This document shows, piece by piece, positions 16,817 to 24,438 of a stretch of 64,000 bases of DNA. Origin of the DNA: Thermohalobaculum sp039821125 (lineage in GTDB: Bacteria > Pseudomonadota > Alphaproteobacteria > Rhodobacterales > Rhodobacteraceae); assembly GCA_039821125.1 (NCBI GenBank), contig JBCBOR010000005.1, forward strand, positions 1 to 64,000, given 5' to 3'. The notes under the pieces were generated by a model. It was not told where the DNA came from. It was given only the letters and a program-made list of their open reading frames with translations, and searched no databases. A program made the translations under genes and the position numbers. Numbering within the stretch: position 1 is the stretch's first letter; each line of letters opens with the position of its first letter.

Positions 16817-18091
16817 ATGGACACGCCCATACCTGACGAGATTGCCGTCACCATGCATGACATTGGTGCCCGGGCCAAAATCGCAGCTGCGGAGTTGGCT
16901 GCCACGACCGCCGAGCGCAAGGTCACCGCGCTGTTTGCGGCGGCTGAGGCGATCATGGACCGTCGCCGCGAGATTGATGAGGCGAATGCGCTGGACATGG
17001 AGTTCGGGCGCGAGAAGAACCTGAGTGACGCGATGCTCGACCGACTGTTGCTGACAGATGATCGTATTCGATTGATGTCGGGCGGGTTGCGCGCTGTCGC
17101 CGAACAGACAGATCCAGTCGGCGCTGTCATGTCGGACTGGAAGATGCCGTCAGGTCTGAACATCCGGCGGGTTCGCACGCCGCTGGGCGTGGTGGGCGTA
17201 ATCTACGAGAGCCGTCCCAACGTGACAGCGGATGCCGGTGGGCTCTGCCTTAAATCGGGGAATGCTGCGATCCTGCGCGGCGGGTCCGAAAGTTTTCATT
17301 CTTCCGGTGTGATCCATGCCTGCCTGCAGGACGGGCTCGGCGCAGCTGGACTGGCGCGCGACGCTATCCAACGTGTGCCGACCCGGGACCGGGCAGCGGT
17401 CGCTGAGCTTTTGCGGATGACCGAGTATGTCGATGTGATCGTTCCGCGTGGCGGCAAAGGTCTGGTCGGCCTGGTTCAGTCAGAGGCCCGCGTGCCAGTG
17501 TTCGCGCACCTGGAAGGCATTTGCCACATCTTCGTCGATCGCTCTGCAGATGACGCCAAGGCGCGGCGCGTCGTCTTGAACGCCAAGACTCGCAGAACCG
17601 GGATATGCGGCGCCGCGGAATGCTTGCTGATCCACCGGGCCATTGCGCATGGACTCGGCGCAACGCTGATCAGTGATCTTCTGAAGGCCGGCGTGACCGT
17701 GCACGGATGTCCCGAGGTGCAAGCGATGGATGACCGGGTTGTGGCAGCCACGGCGGAGGATTGGGGCCGCGAATATCTTTCGATGGATATCGCAGCCCGC
17801 GTTGTCGACGATGTTGATGAGGCGATCGCGCATATTCGCGCGCACGGATCAAGTCACACCGAGTCAATCCTCACCGAGAGCGATGGTATCGCCGAGCACT
17901 TCTTTGCCCGCTTGGACAGCGCCATTCTGATGCGCAATGCCTCGACCCAGTTTGCGGACGGTGGCGAGTTCGGCATGGGTGCGGAAATTGGCATTGCCAC
18001 GGGGAAGATGCACGCGCGCGGTCCCGTCGGCGCTGAGCAGCTTACGAGTTTCAAGTACCTCGTCGAGGGCAACGGTACAATCCGCTCGTAG
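16817..18091 (+). CDS. proA: Glutamate-5-semialdehyde dehydrogenase (gamma-glutamyl phosphate reductase)
   Basis: 424 residues. The aldehyde-dehydrogenase fold carries the ProA text VGVIYESRPNVTADAGGLCL, KSGNAAILRGGSE, VIVPRGGKGLVG and NAKTRRTGICGAAECLL, which holds the catalytic cysteine. GEFGMGAEIGIATGKMHARG near the C-terminus is another hallmark. It reduces gamma-glutamyl phosphate with NADPH to glutamate semialdehyde, which cyclises toward proline. The ATG directly abuts the proB stop. A strong hairpin follows 14 bp after the stop and separates it from the convergent DUF882 gene. Confidence 0.97.
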   Translation: MDTPIPDEIAVTMHDIGARAKIAAAELAATTAERKVTALFAAAEAIMDRRREIDEANALDMEFGREKNLSDAMLDRLLLTDDRIRLMSGGLRAVAEQTDPVGAVMSDWKMPSGLNIRRVRTPLGVVGVIYESRPNVTADAGGLCLKSGNAAILRGGSESFHSSGVIHACLQDGLGAAGLARDAIQRVPTRDRAAVAELLRMTEYVDVIVPRGGKGLVGLVQSEARVPVFAHLEGICHIFVDRSADDAKARRVVLNAKTRRTGICGAAECLLIHRAIAHGLGATLISDLLKAGVTVHGCPEVQAMDDRVVAATAEDWGREYLSMDIAARVVDDVDEAIAHIRAHGSSHTESILTESDGIAEHFFARLDSAILMRNASTQFADGGEFGMGAEIGIATGKMHARGPVGAEQLTSFKYLVEGNGTIRS

Positions 18092-18105
18092 GCGGCATCG
18101 CCAGA

Positions 18106-18130
18106 ATGTGCGCCCCTGCCGGGCGCACAT
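18106..18130. terminator. Bidirectional hairpin between convergent proA and DUF882 gene
   Basis: ATGTGCGCCC (18106-18115), loop CTGCC, GGGCGCACAT (18121-18130): a perfect 10-bp stem in the 55-bp gap between two convergent genes. There is no long U tract on either side, so it could be a terminator or an mRNA 3'-end stabiliser. Confidence 0.6.
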
Positions 18131-18146
18131 CAGATCATAGGGATCG

Positions 18147-18713
18147 TCAGCGACCCCAGTCGCGCACGGGCCCGCTGTCCACATGCGCAAAGCTCGACCG
18201 GCTGTATGTACCGACACCGCCAGCGCTCAATGACTTCGCCGCACTTGCGATCTGACGGGCGGTCCGGGTGTCCAGCGTGATGTCCACGGCCATGCCCCGC
18301 GTATGATAGGAGTTGCGCGCTACGCCGCGGCTCCGACTGCGCAACATCGCGTTTGTCTTGGGGCTGCGATAGCCGGACACGACCTGAAACGGTTCGGACG
18401 TGTCGAGAAGACTGTGGGTCGCTGCCATGATGTCGACGGTCCGCAGATCAATTTGCTTGATCTCGTTCTGTCGCCAATCGCGAAGGATATAGTTGATCGC
18501 CTCGAGAGCCTCGGGGATATACTCGCCCTCGACCCAATACGCGGTCCGCAGTTTTTCAGCCGTGCGGTGGTTGACCAGTGCCAGCGAGCGAAACTCGCCA
18601 GCCCTGCGCAACACCGCCGGTGCAGCGGGCGTAGCAAACAGCGCAGCTGCTGCCCCACCAATAAGGAATGCGCGCCGTGCAACCGGCGTCTTAGTCGAAT
18701 CGGTCCTGCTCAC
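18147..18713 (-). CDS. DUF882/YcbK-family exported peptidase M15-like protein
   Basis: 188 residues from a GTG start with AGAGG upstream. The N-terminus VARRAFLIGGAAAALFATPA is a twin-arginine-type signal. The mature domain has the peptidase M15A/DUF882 layout: QVVSGYRSPKTNAMLRS, SYHTRGMAVDI with the H-x6-D metal-ligand pattern, and a final FAHVDSGPVRDWG with the second His. YcbK relatives are thought to act on peptidoglycan peptides. The gene is divergent from an L,D-transpeptidase gene, mirroring the ycbB-ycbK adjacency of enterobacteria, which supports a shared cell-wall role. Enzyme activity is not established for most members. Confidence 0.88.
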   Translation of the reverse strand: MSRTDSTKTPVARRAFLIGGAAAALFATPAAPAVLRRAGEFRSLALVNHRTAEKLRTAYWVEGEYIPEALEAINYILRDWRQNEIKQIDLRTVDIMAATHSLLDTSEPFQVVSGYRSPKTNAMLRSRSRGVARNSYHTRGMAVDITLDTRTARQIASAAKSLSAGGVGTYSRSSFAHVDSGPVRDWGR

Positions 18714-19008
18714 GTTTTGCCTCTACGTGTCTGTGACTGTTGTCACTTGCCCCCGGCCCAGTCTCGGGATCCTTATGACACAGCTGTTTTTTCCGGCCAA
18801 GTTGCAACAGTGCAACGTGGATACTCAACTTTAACCTGAGTGCGGTTCTGCTTGTGCTCGGACAACCAAGCAATTGTGTGGCATTCAAAGCATCGTGGAG
18901 TGAATTTGTGGTGAACGGCGGTTCACTTTCTCTTCGGAGTTTGTAAACCGTGCTAAGGTTTCGGTGGTGAGAGACTCTCGGATGTATTTTGGCAACAGTG
19001 GTGGCATC

Positions 19009-20709
19009 ATGATCACGCAGTGTGCGATCGTGCGACGGCCTGCGGCATTCTGCGCGGCCTTTTTGAGTTTGGCGGCGACGAGTGCGTTTGCGCAGTCAGT
19101 GGAACCTTCGGCGACTGGAACGCAAGCAACGCCCGGCACGCCGGTCGTAGCGGCGCCGGCACCGCTGTCTGCTGAGGCGTCTGCGCTAAAAACCGCGCTT
19201 GAACAGCGGTTTGGCCGGGATAGCACTGCAACCGCGGCCTATGCGGCGCGGGGGTTTTCACCGATCTGGCTCGATGATGCCGGCGCGCCATCGGAGGCAG
19301 CCCGCGTCCTGATCTCGGTTCTTGAAAAAGCCGGCGATCATGCGCTTCCATCTGCGAAGTATCGCGGGGCGACCCTGAAAAGCCGCCTGGAGAGCGCCAC
19401 GCCGGGACCGGCGTTTGAGATTGATCTGACGGCAGCGTTTGTCGACTACGCGCAGGACCTTTCGTCTGGGCTGCTGAAGCCGCGCCAGATTGATCGAGAG
19501 TTGCACATCTACCCTGAGCGTCCGGATGCCGGTGTGTTGATCCGTGCGGCATCCTCGTCGAACAACATCGCAGACTATCTGGACAGTCTCATCCCTGCAG
19601 ATCCGCTCTATCGCCGCCTCATGGAGCGCTATGCGACATTTCGATCGATCGCAGGCAGCGATATCTGGGGAGCTCCGGTCAGAGCTGGCCGTACGCTGCG
19701 CCCGGGCGAACGCAACAGTCGTGTCGCGGAGGCACGCGCGCGCCTGACGGCCATGGGCGATCTGGATCCAAATGTCTACGATCAGCAGGCAACGGCATCG
19801 GTGAGCGACGGTACCCAAATCGCGACCAACGACATCACCACGGACGTGCCTGTTCGCCCTTTTGACGAGACGCATTTCGATGAGCCCATGGTCGCCGCAT
19901 TGCAGTCCTTTCAGGCGCGCCACGGACTGAACCTTGATGGCGTCATCGGGCCGGCAACGCTGAAGCAACTCAACGTCTCGCCGAGAACGCGCGCCAATCA
20001 GATCGCTGTAACGCTTGAGCGGCTGCGCTGGATGAACAAAGACCTCGGCGACCGCCACGTGCTTGTGAACCTTGCCGGTTTCGAGATGGCCGTGATGCAT
20101 AACGGCAGGCCCGAGTTTGAATCGCGTGTTGTGATCGGCAAGGCGCGCAAGCACCGGACCCCGGAGTTTTCCGACCTGATGACCCATATGGTCATCAATC
20201 CGAGCTGGTATGTGCCGAAATCGATCGCCGTCGAGGAGATCATGCCAAAGGTGCGGGCTGACCCGGACTATCTCGCGCGTAAAAACATGCGTTTGCTGGG
20301 GCCGAACCGGATCGTACAGGGACCGGGCCGCGGCAATGCGCTTGGGACCGTCAAGTTCATGTTCCCGAACCAGTGGGCGATCTACCTGCATGACACACCA
20401 TCGAAGCGCCTTTTCAAGCGCGATGTGCGGGCCTTCAGCCACGGGTGCGTCCGGGTCGAACGACCGCATGAGTTTGCCGAACATCTTTTGACGGCTCAGC
20501 AGGATGATCCGGGCGGCTACTTCCGCCGGATCCTGAACCGAGGGCGCGAGCGTCGCGTGGATCTGGACGAGCCGCTGCCGGTGCACCTGACGTATCGTAC
20601 GGCTTGGATTGACGAAAATGGCGTCGAGCAGTTCCGGGGCGATATCTATGGCCGGGACCGTAAGATCGCCGAGGCGCTGACAGCGGCGGGTGTGACCGTG
20701 CTTCAATAG
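19009..20709 (+). CDS. Murein L,D-transpeptidase, YcbB/LdtD family
   Basis: 566 residues from ATG 19009; in-frame GTG 18964 and ATG 18982 lie upstream, but the 19009 start gives a clean signal peptide (MITQCAIVRRPAAFCAAFLS to SAFAQ). Residues about 60-260 match the YcbB scaffold domain, 290-335 a PG_binding_1 domain (RHGLNLDGVIGPATLKQLN), and the C-terminal part the YkuD catalytic domain with FSHGCVRVERP. The catalytic His is near 478 and Cys near 480. The enzyme forms 3-3 cross-links in peptidoglycan or attaches proteins to it in the periplasm. The 295-bp divergent region 18714-19008 should contain both promoters. Confidence 0.9.
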   Translation: MITQCAIVRRPAAFCAAFLSLAATSAFAQSVEPSATGTQATPGTPVVAAPAPLSAEASALKTALEQRFGRDSTATAAYAARGFSPIWLDDAGAPSEAARVLISVLEKAGDHALPSAKYRGATLKSRLESATPGPAFEIDLTAAFVDYAQDLSSGLLKPRQIDRELHIYPERPDAGVLIRAASSSNNIADYLDSLIPADPLYRRLMERYATFRSIAGSDIWGAPVRAGRTLRPGERNSRVAEARARLTAMGDLDPNVYDQQATASVSDGTQIATNDITTDVPVRPFDETHFDEPMVAALQSFQARHGLNLDGVIGPATLKQLNVSPRTRANQIAVTLERLRWMNKDLGDRHVLVNLAGFEMAVMHNGRPEFESRVVIGKARKHRTPEFSDLMTHMVINPSWYVPKSIAVEEIMPKVRADPDYLARKNMRLLGPNRIVQGPGRGNALGTVKFMFPNQWAIYLHDTPSKRLFKRDVRAFSHGCVRVERPHEFAEHLLTAQQDDPGGYFRRILNRGRERRVDLDEPLPVHLTYRTAWIDENGVEQFRGDIYGRDRKIAEALTAAGVTVLQ

Positions 20710-20730
20710 CGCGCGCATGCACAGAATACC

Positions 20731-20749
20731 GCCCGAGTTTCACTCGGGC
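20731..20749 (+). terminator. Hairpin after the L,D-transpeptidase gene
   Basis: GCCCGAG (20731-20737), loop TTTCA, CTCGGGC (20743-20749), 22 bp after the stop. No U tract follows, so termination efficiency is doubtful. Confidence 0.5.
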
Positions 20750-20811
20750 TTGCAACGTGGGCCGCGCCGTGGATAGAAGAGCGCGGCCCAATTCATTCTC
20801 GGACACGCAGC

Positions 20812-21888
20812 ATGGCCCACACGCTTGAAGACATCTCGCGGGCCACAGGGCTTGACTGTGTCGGCAATCCCTCTCTGGTGGTTGAGCGCCCGGCTGAGCC
20901 AAGCGCTGCCGGTGCAGGCGATCTTGCGCTCGCGATGTCCGAAAAGTTCGCAGACGAACTGGCCGGTACTGCGGCACGCGCGGCGGTTCTGTGGGACGGA
21001 GCAGACTGGCAGGCGCTTGGCTTTGACGGGGCGCTGATCGCACGGCGTCCGCGGGTCGCGCTGGCGCTGATCACACACCACTTTCAGCACCCTCTCGATA
21101 TCGAGCCTGGTGTCCATCACACGGCCTACGTCGATCCGTCAGCGCGTCTTGGTCAGGATGTGTCGGTCGGGCCGTTTGCTTTGGTTGGCAAGAATGCGCA
21201 GATCGGGGATGGCGCGCGCATCGCTTCGCACGTTTCCATCGGCGCTGACACCCGCTTGGGCGATCGAGCGCTGCTCCACTCCGGCGTGCGTCTTGGAGCA
21301 AGGTGCCACATCGGCGCTGACTTCATCGCGCAGCCCAATGCCGTGATCGGGGCAGACGGGTTCTCGTTCGAGCCGCCCCAGCGCGGTGCGGTCGAAAGCG
21401 CACGCGAGACAGGCACACTAGAAAGCGCCGTGCGGACAGACCGGTTTCTACGGATCCACTCACTTGCGAGCGTTGAGATCGGGGACGACGTTGAAATCGG
21501 CGCTGCGACAACCATTGATCGCGGCACCATAGCTCCGACGCGAATTGGCACCGGCACGAAGATCGATAATCAGGTTCAGATTGGACACAATGTAGAGGTT
21601 GGCGCGGTCTGTCTGATCTGCGCGCAAGTCGGAATAGCGGGCAGCACCACGATCGGCGATCGTGTTGTCCTGGGGGGACGCGTTGGCATCGCCGATCATC
21701 GTAAAATCGGATCGGACGTGATCTGTGCGGCGGGTACGCTGGTGCCAGGCAATCTGCCTGACGGCGCAATCGTGATGGGCGCGCCGGCCTTGCCCCGCGA
21801 GCAAGCGGCGCGCCAGTTTGCAGCGATGCGCCGGCTGCCGAAGCTGCTGGAAACAGTGGCGGAAATCCAGAAGAAGCTGGGACTGTAA
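20812..21888 (+). CDS. lpxD: UDP-3-O-(3-hydroxyacyl)glucosamine N-acyltransferase LpxD
   Basis: 358 residues. An N-terminal uridine-binding LpxD domain (about 1-100) is followed by a left-handed beta-helix of hexapeptide repeats. The catalytic His is in DNQVQIGHNVEVG near residue 259, and GADGFSFEP is the conserved loop before it. It transfers a 3-hydroxyacyl chain from acyl carrier protein to UDP-acylglucosamine, the third step of lipid A synthesis at the cytosolic membrane face. In many bacteria lpxD lies with bamA-skp-fabZ-lpxA; here it is followed instead by an acyl carrier protein and a ketosynthase gene, both on the same strand. Confidence 0.96.
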   Translation: MAHTLEDISRATGLDCVGNPSLVVERPAEPSAAGAGDLALAMSEKFADELAGTAARAAVLWDGADWQALGFDGALIARRPRVALALITHHFQHPLDIEPGVHHTAYVDPSARLGQDVSVGPFALVGKNAQIGDGARIASHVSIGADTRLGDRALLHSGVRLGARCHIGADFIAQPNAVIGADGFSFEPPQRGAVESARETGTLESAVRTDRFLRIHSLASVEIGDDVEIGAATTIDRGTIAPTRIGTGTKIDNQVQIGHNVEVGAVCLICAQVGIAGSTTIGDRVVLGGRVGIADHRKIGSDVICAAGTLVPGNLPDGAIVMGAPALPREQAARQFAAMRRLPKLLETVAEIQKKLGL

Positions 21889-21937
21889 GCTCACAAGCTT
21901 TGTGATATAGAGCGCCAGAGTCCGGAGGGAGAAGAGG

Positions 21938-22207
21938 ATGAGGGATGATGTCAGAGAGGGGGTTGCACGCATCATTGCCGAGCAGGCGATGATCGATCCC
22001 TCTGAGATCAAGCCGGAGACGACGCCGGACGAGTTGGGGTTGGACTCGTTGGCGCTTGTGGAAGTTGTCTTTGGAATTGAAGAAACCTTCGATGTGTCGG
22101 TGCCGTATAACGCCAACGACCCATCCGAGTCCGAGTTCGATCTGTCGAATTTCGATGCAATCGTGAAGGCCGTCGAAGGCCTGATTGCACAAAAGGGCGA
22201 CGCGTGA
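21938..22207 (+). CDS. Dedicated acyl carrier protein
   Basis: 89 residues. DELGLDSLALVEVVFGIEE contains the phosphopantetheine-bearing serine at position 37 in the normal D-S-L setting. The third helix region (NDPSESEFDLSNFDAIVKAV) is longer than in housekeeping AcpP, and the start MRDDVREGVARIIAEQ differs from the AcpP consensus. It lies 49 bp after lpxD, has GGAGGGAGAAG before the ATG, and overlaps the ketosynthase gene by 4 bp. A specialised carrier beside lpxD suggests it presents an unusual acyl chain to lipid A enzymes, as AcpXL does in rhizobia. That function is inferred. Confidence 0.9.
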   Translation: MRDDVREGVARIIAEQAMIDPSEIKPETTPDELGLDSLALVEVVFGIEETFDVSVPYNANDPSESEFDLSNFDAIVKAVEGLIAQKGDA

Positions 22208-23430
22208 GCACAAAGCGCCGTGTCGTCGTCACCGGCATCGGCGTCGTATCGGCGCTGGGCACGGGATTTGCCACCCATGCAGAAGGCCTGCAGGAAGGCC
22301 GTGTCGGCATCGCGCCGATCACACGGTTCGATCCAGAACGCCTGATGGTCAAGATCGGAGCCGAAGCTAAGCAGTTCGAAGGCGCCGACCACTTCACGAA
22401 GTCCGAACTTTCACTGCTTGACCGGATCAGCCAGATGGCATTGATCGCAGCACGCGAAGCGATCGAACAGTCGGGCATCACCTTCGACGAAGCTCTGGGA
22501 CTGCGGACGGCGACGATCCTCGGCTCGGCGATGGGTGGTCTGCATACTCAGGACGAGAACTACTTCGCCGTCTACCACGAGATGAAAAACCGGGTGCACC
22601 CGTTCATCGTTCCGCGATTGATGGGCAACGCACCAGTGAGCCAGATTTCCATGGCGCACGGGCTGATGGGACCGGCTTATGTCGTGTCAACCGCATGCTC
22701 ATCATCCAACCATGCGATCGGGCAGGCGTTCCATCTGGTGCGTTCCGGTGCGATGGATGCGGCGGTCACGGGCGGGACCGAGTCCGTCCTCTGCTTTGGC
22801 GGCATGAAAGCGTGGGAGGGCCTGCGCGTCATGTCGAAAGAGGCATGTCGTCCATTCTCAAAATCCCGCAACGGTATGGTGCTGGGCGAAGGCTCCGCAA
22901 TTCTGGTTCTCGAGGAGTTGGAGCATGCGAAGCTGCGCGGTGCCGACATTCTGGGCGAGATCTCCGGGTTCGGCATGACCGCGGATGCAGGCGACATCGT
23001 CCAGCCCTCGCTGGAAGGGGCATCAAGGGCGATTGAGATTGCGCTGGTGGATGGCGGGATCGACCCATCAGAGATCGGCTATATCAATGCGCATGGAACG
23101 GCGACAGCGATGAACGATCGGGTCGAGGCGGCCGCGATCCGCAAGGTTCTTGGCGATCATGCCAACGCGATCATGGTCTCATCGACCAAATCGATGCACG
23201 GGCATGCGATCGGCGCGGCAGGATCCTTGGAGGCGTCGGCAACGCTGATGGCATTGCGTGAGGGCGTTGTCCCGCCGACCATGGGTTTCGAGGAAGAAGA
23301 CCCCGATATCGGTTTGGATGTCGTTCCGAATGCGGCTCGCGACGTGCAAATCGATACCGCGCTCTCGAATTCCTTTGCGTTCGGAGGGCTAAACGCCGTT
23401 CTCGCCATGCGGCGGTGGAACGGTCGCTAG
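22204..23430 (+). CDS. Beta-ketoacyl-ACP synthase (FabF/KAS II-like)
   Basis: 408 residues from a GTG start overlapping the ACP stop. It is a complete condensing enzyme with the Cys-His-His triad: Cys165 in STACSSSNHA, His297 in NAHGTAT and His332 in KSMHGHAIGAAG. It elongates acyl-ACP with malonyl-ACP. Pairing with its own carrier protein directly behind lpxD points to a side branch of fatty acid synthesis for lipid A or another special lipid rather than the housekeeping cycle, whose fabF normally sits with fabG and acpP. No fabZ, fabG or chain-length factor is present here. Confidence 0.92.
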   Translation: MSTKRRVVVTGIGVVSALGTGFATHAEGLQEGRVGIAPITRFDPERLMVKIGAEAKQFEGADHFTKSELSLLDRISQMALIAAREAIEQSGITFDEALGLRTATILGSAMGGLHTQDENYFAVYHEMKNRVHPFIVPRLMGNAPVSQISMAHGLMGPAYVVSTACSSSNHAIGQAFHLVRSGAMDAAVTGGTESVLCFGGMKAWEGLRVMSKEACRPFSKSRNGMVLGEGSAILVLEELEHAKLRGADILGEISGFGMTADAGDIVQPSLEGASRAIEIALVDGGIDPSEIGYINAHGTATAMNDRVEAAAIRKVLGDHANAIMVSSTKSMHGHAIGAAGSLEASATLMALREGVVPPTMGFEEEDPDIGLDVVPNAARDVQIDTALSNSFAFGGLNAVLAMRRWNGR

Positions 23431-23461
23431 CCCATCTACGCAGAAGCCCTGGTGTCTAAGA

Positions 23462-23989
23462 TCAGCTGCGACCCGCGACAGGTGTGAGGCTGTTGAAGGC
23501 CTTCGTGAAGCCGCGCAGTGAGACGTTCACAAGAATCTCTTTGTCCAGAAAGAAGCCAAACACGGCAGTCGAACCCGCCTTCATCTTGTTCACGGCCTCG
23601 TCCAGCATCGGCGCTTGTGAGATGCAACCCGCCGGAACGCAGCGCGACAACGGCAGCGGGACCACTTGGTCGCTGTCGATCTTCACACGGACGCCGTAGG
23701 GGATCAGAATACCGAGCGGGGTCTGAACCGTAATCGCTGCAGGGACCGACGCTCCGTTCTCTGCTGTTGCGCCCTTGATCCGTTGGATCGTGACCAGAAG
23801 AGCGCGCTTGCCATCTCCGGTATTGCCGACCTGGGACATCGCGCAGGTCTCAGTTCCCTCGATGCATCGGATTTCCCAATCACCGTGGGTATCGCGAAGC
23901 ACGTCCTTCGATTGAGCGTCCGCCTGCGGGACGGTGGCGAGAAGGCCGAGAGACATGAGTGCGATGAAGAGGGTCAGGCTACGGGTCAC
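23462..23989 (-). CDS. Invasion-associated locus B (IalB) family exported protein
   Basis: 175 residues from a GTG start. Signal peptide about 1-26 (LFIALMSLGLLATVPQADAQ). The mature domain has the IalB layout: HGDWEIRC, a central AAITVQTPLGILIPYGVRVKID strand region, and the cysteine pair in RCVPAGCISQ, with further Cys in CIEGTETC, suggesting two disulfides. IalB proteins are small periplasmic or envelope proteins widespread in Rhodobacterales. The name comes from Bartonella erythrocyte invasion and says little about function here. The gene is convergent with the ketosynthase gene and leaves a 449-bp gene-free gap to the next gene. Confidence 0.88.
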   Translation of the reverse strand: MTRSLTLFIALMSLGLLATVPQADAQSKDVLRDTHGDWEIRCIEGTETCAMSQVGNTGDGKRALLVTIQRIKGATAENGASVPAAITVQTPLGILIPYGVRVKIDSDQVVPLPLSRCVPAGCISQAPMLDEAVNKMKAGSTAVFGFFLDKEILVNVSLRGFTKAFNSLTPVAGRS

Positions 23990-24099
23990 AGAATAAATCC
24001 CATCGAGTTTTGGTCGATATGTTCTACCGGCACACCCGGTGCGCGATTGTCATGCCAAGACCGGCGCATGAAATCAAGCGATCCTGCTGTGGCCTTGAA

Positions 24100-24167
24100 A
24101 ACTTGTTATCTACAAAGAGTTAGAGGCGCCAAAACGGCGCCCCTACCTGAAGCGTTGCTTCTTTTTT
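24100..24167 (+). ncRNA. Candidate small RNA or orphan terminator
   Basis: On the plus strand a GGCGCC (24125-24130) / GGCGCC (24136-24141) hairpin is followed by GAAGC-GTT-GCTTC and a run of six T (24162-24167), the form of an intrinsic terminator. No plus-strand gene lies upstream; the neighbour ialB runs the other way. A TATCTA about 30 bp upstream could be a -10 box. So a transcript of about 60 nt is possible. Directly after the T run comes CCCTGTCGAACTG (24169-24181), the inverse of a motif in the minus-strand RNA nearby. Confidence 0.3.
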
Positions 24168-24268
24168 CCCCTGTCGAACTGTACGTCCGTGATGTGTTGA
24201 CACTACCGAACGCAGACCTGTCGTCAACGGAAAACTGGCCCCTTCCTGTGTTGCAGCAGGTGGGGCAG

Positions 24269-24341
24269 AAAAAAAGGCCGCGCACAAGGCGCGGCCAGTT
24301 CGACAGGGAGGAGGTGTGCGATGCTCGGCCAGGCCGTTCAC
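24269..24341 (-). ncRNA. Candidate small RNA with CCUCCUCCC motif
   Basis: A minus-strand intrinsic terminator is clear: stem GGCCGCGC (24289-24296 read in reverse) with GCGCGGCC (24276-24283), loop of five, then seven T. Just 5' of it lies CCTCCTCCC (complement of 24306-24314) and then CTGTCGAACTG. A promoter-like pair is positioned for a start near 24341, giving about 73 nt with no convincing ORF. CCUCCUCCC is an anti-Shine-Dalgarno sequence and is the defining motif of the CcsR/cuckoo RNAs of Rhodobacterales; the relation is by motif only. A second RNA of the same build is at 41462-41560. Confidence 0.55.
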
Positions 24342-24347
24342 CGCAGA

Positions 24348-24376
24348 TCTCTACTATTCACTAGAATAGTTAACAA
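24348..24376 (-). promoter_or_regulatory. Promoter with palindromic operator for the 24.3-kb sRNA candidate
   Basis: On the minus strand TTGTTA (24376-24371) and TAGAGA (24353-24348) are spaced by exactly 17 bp. The spacer is occupied by an inverted repeat ACTATTC-ACTA-GAATAGT (24353-24370), placed where a repressor would block the polymerase. The region is AT-rich compared with its surroundings. Confidence 0.5.
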
Positions 24377-24438
24377 AATCTATTTACGGACTGCGACCGA
24401 AGTTGGGCTGAAATGTGTGTGTTCGGAGACATGGAAAA

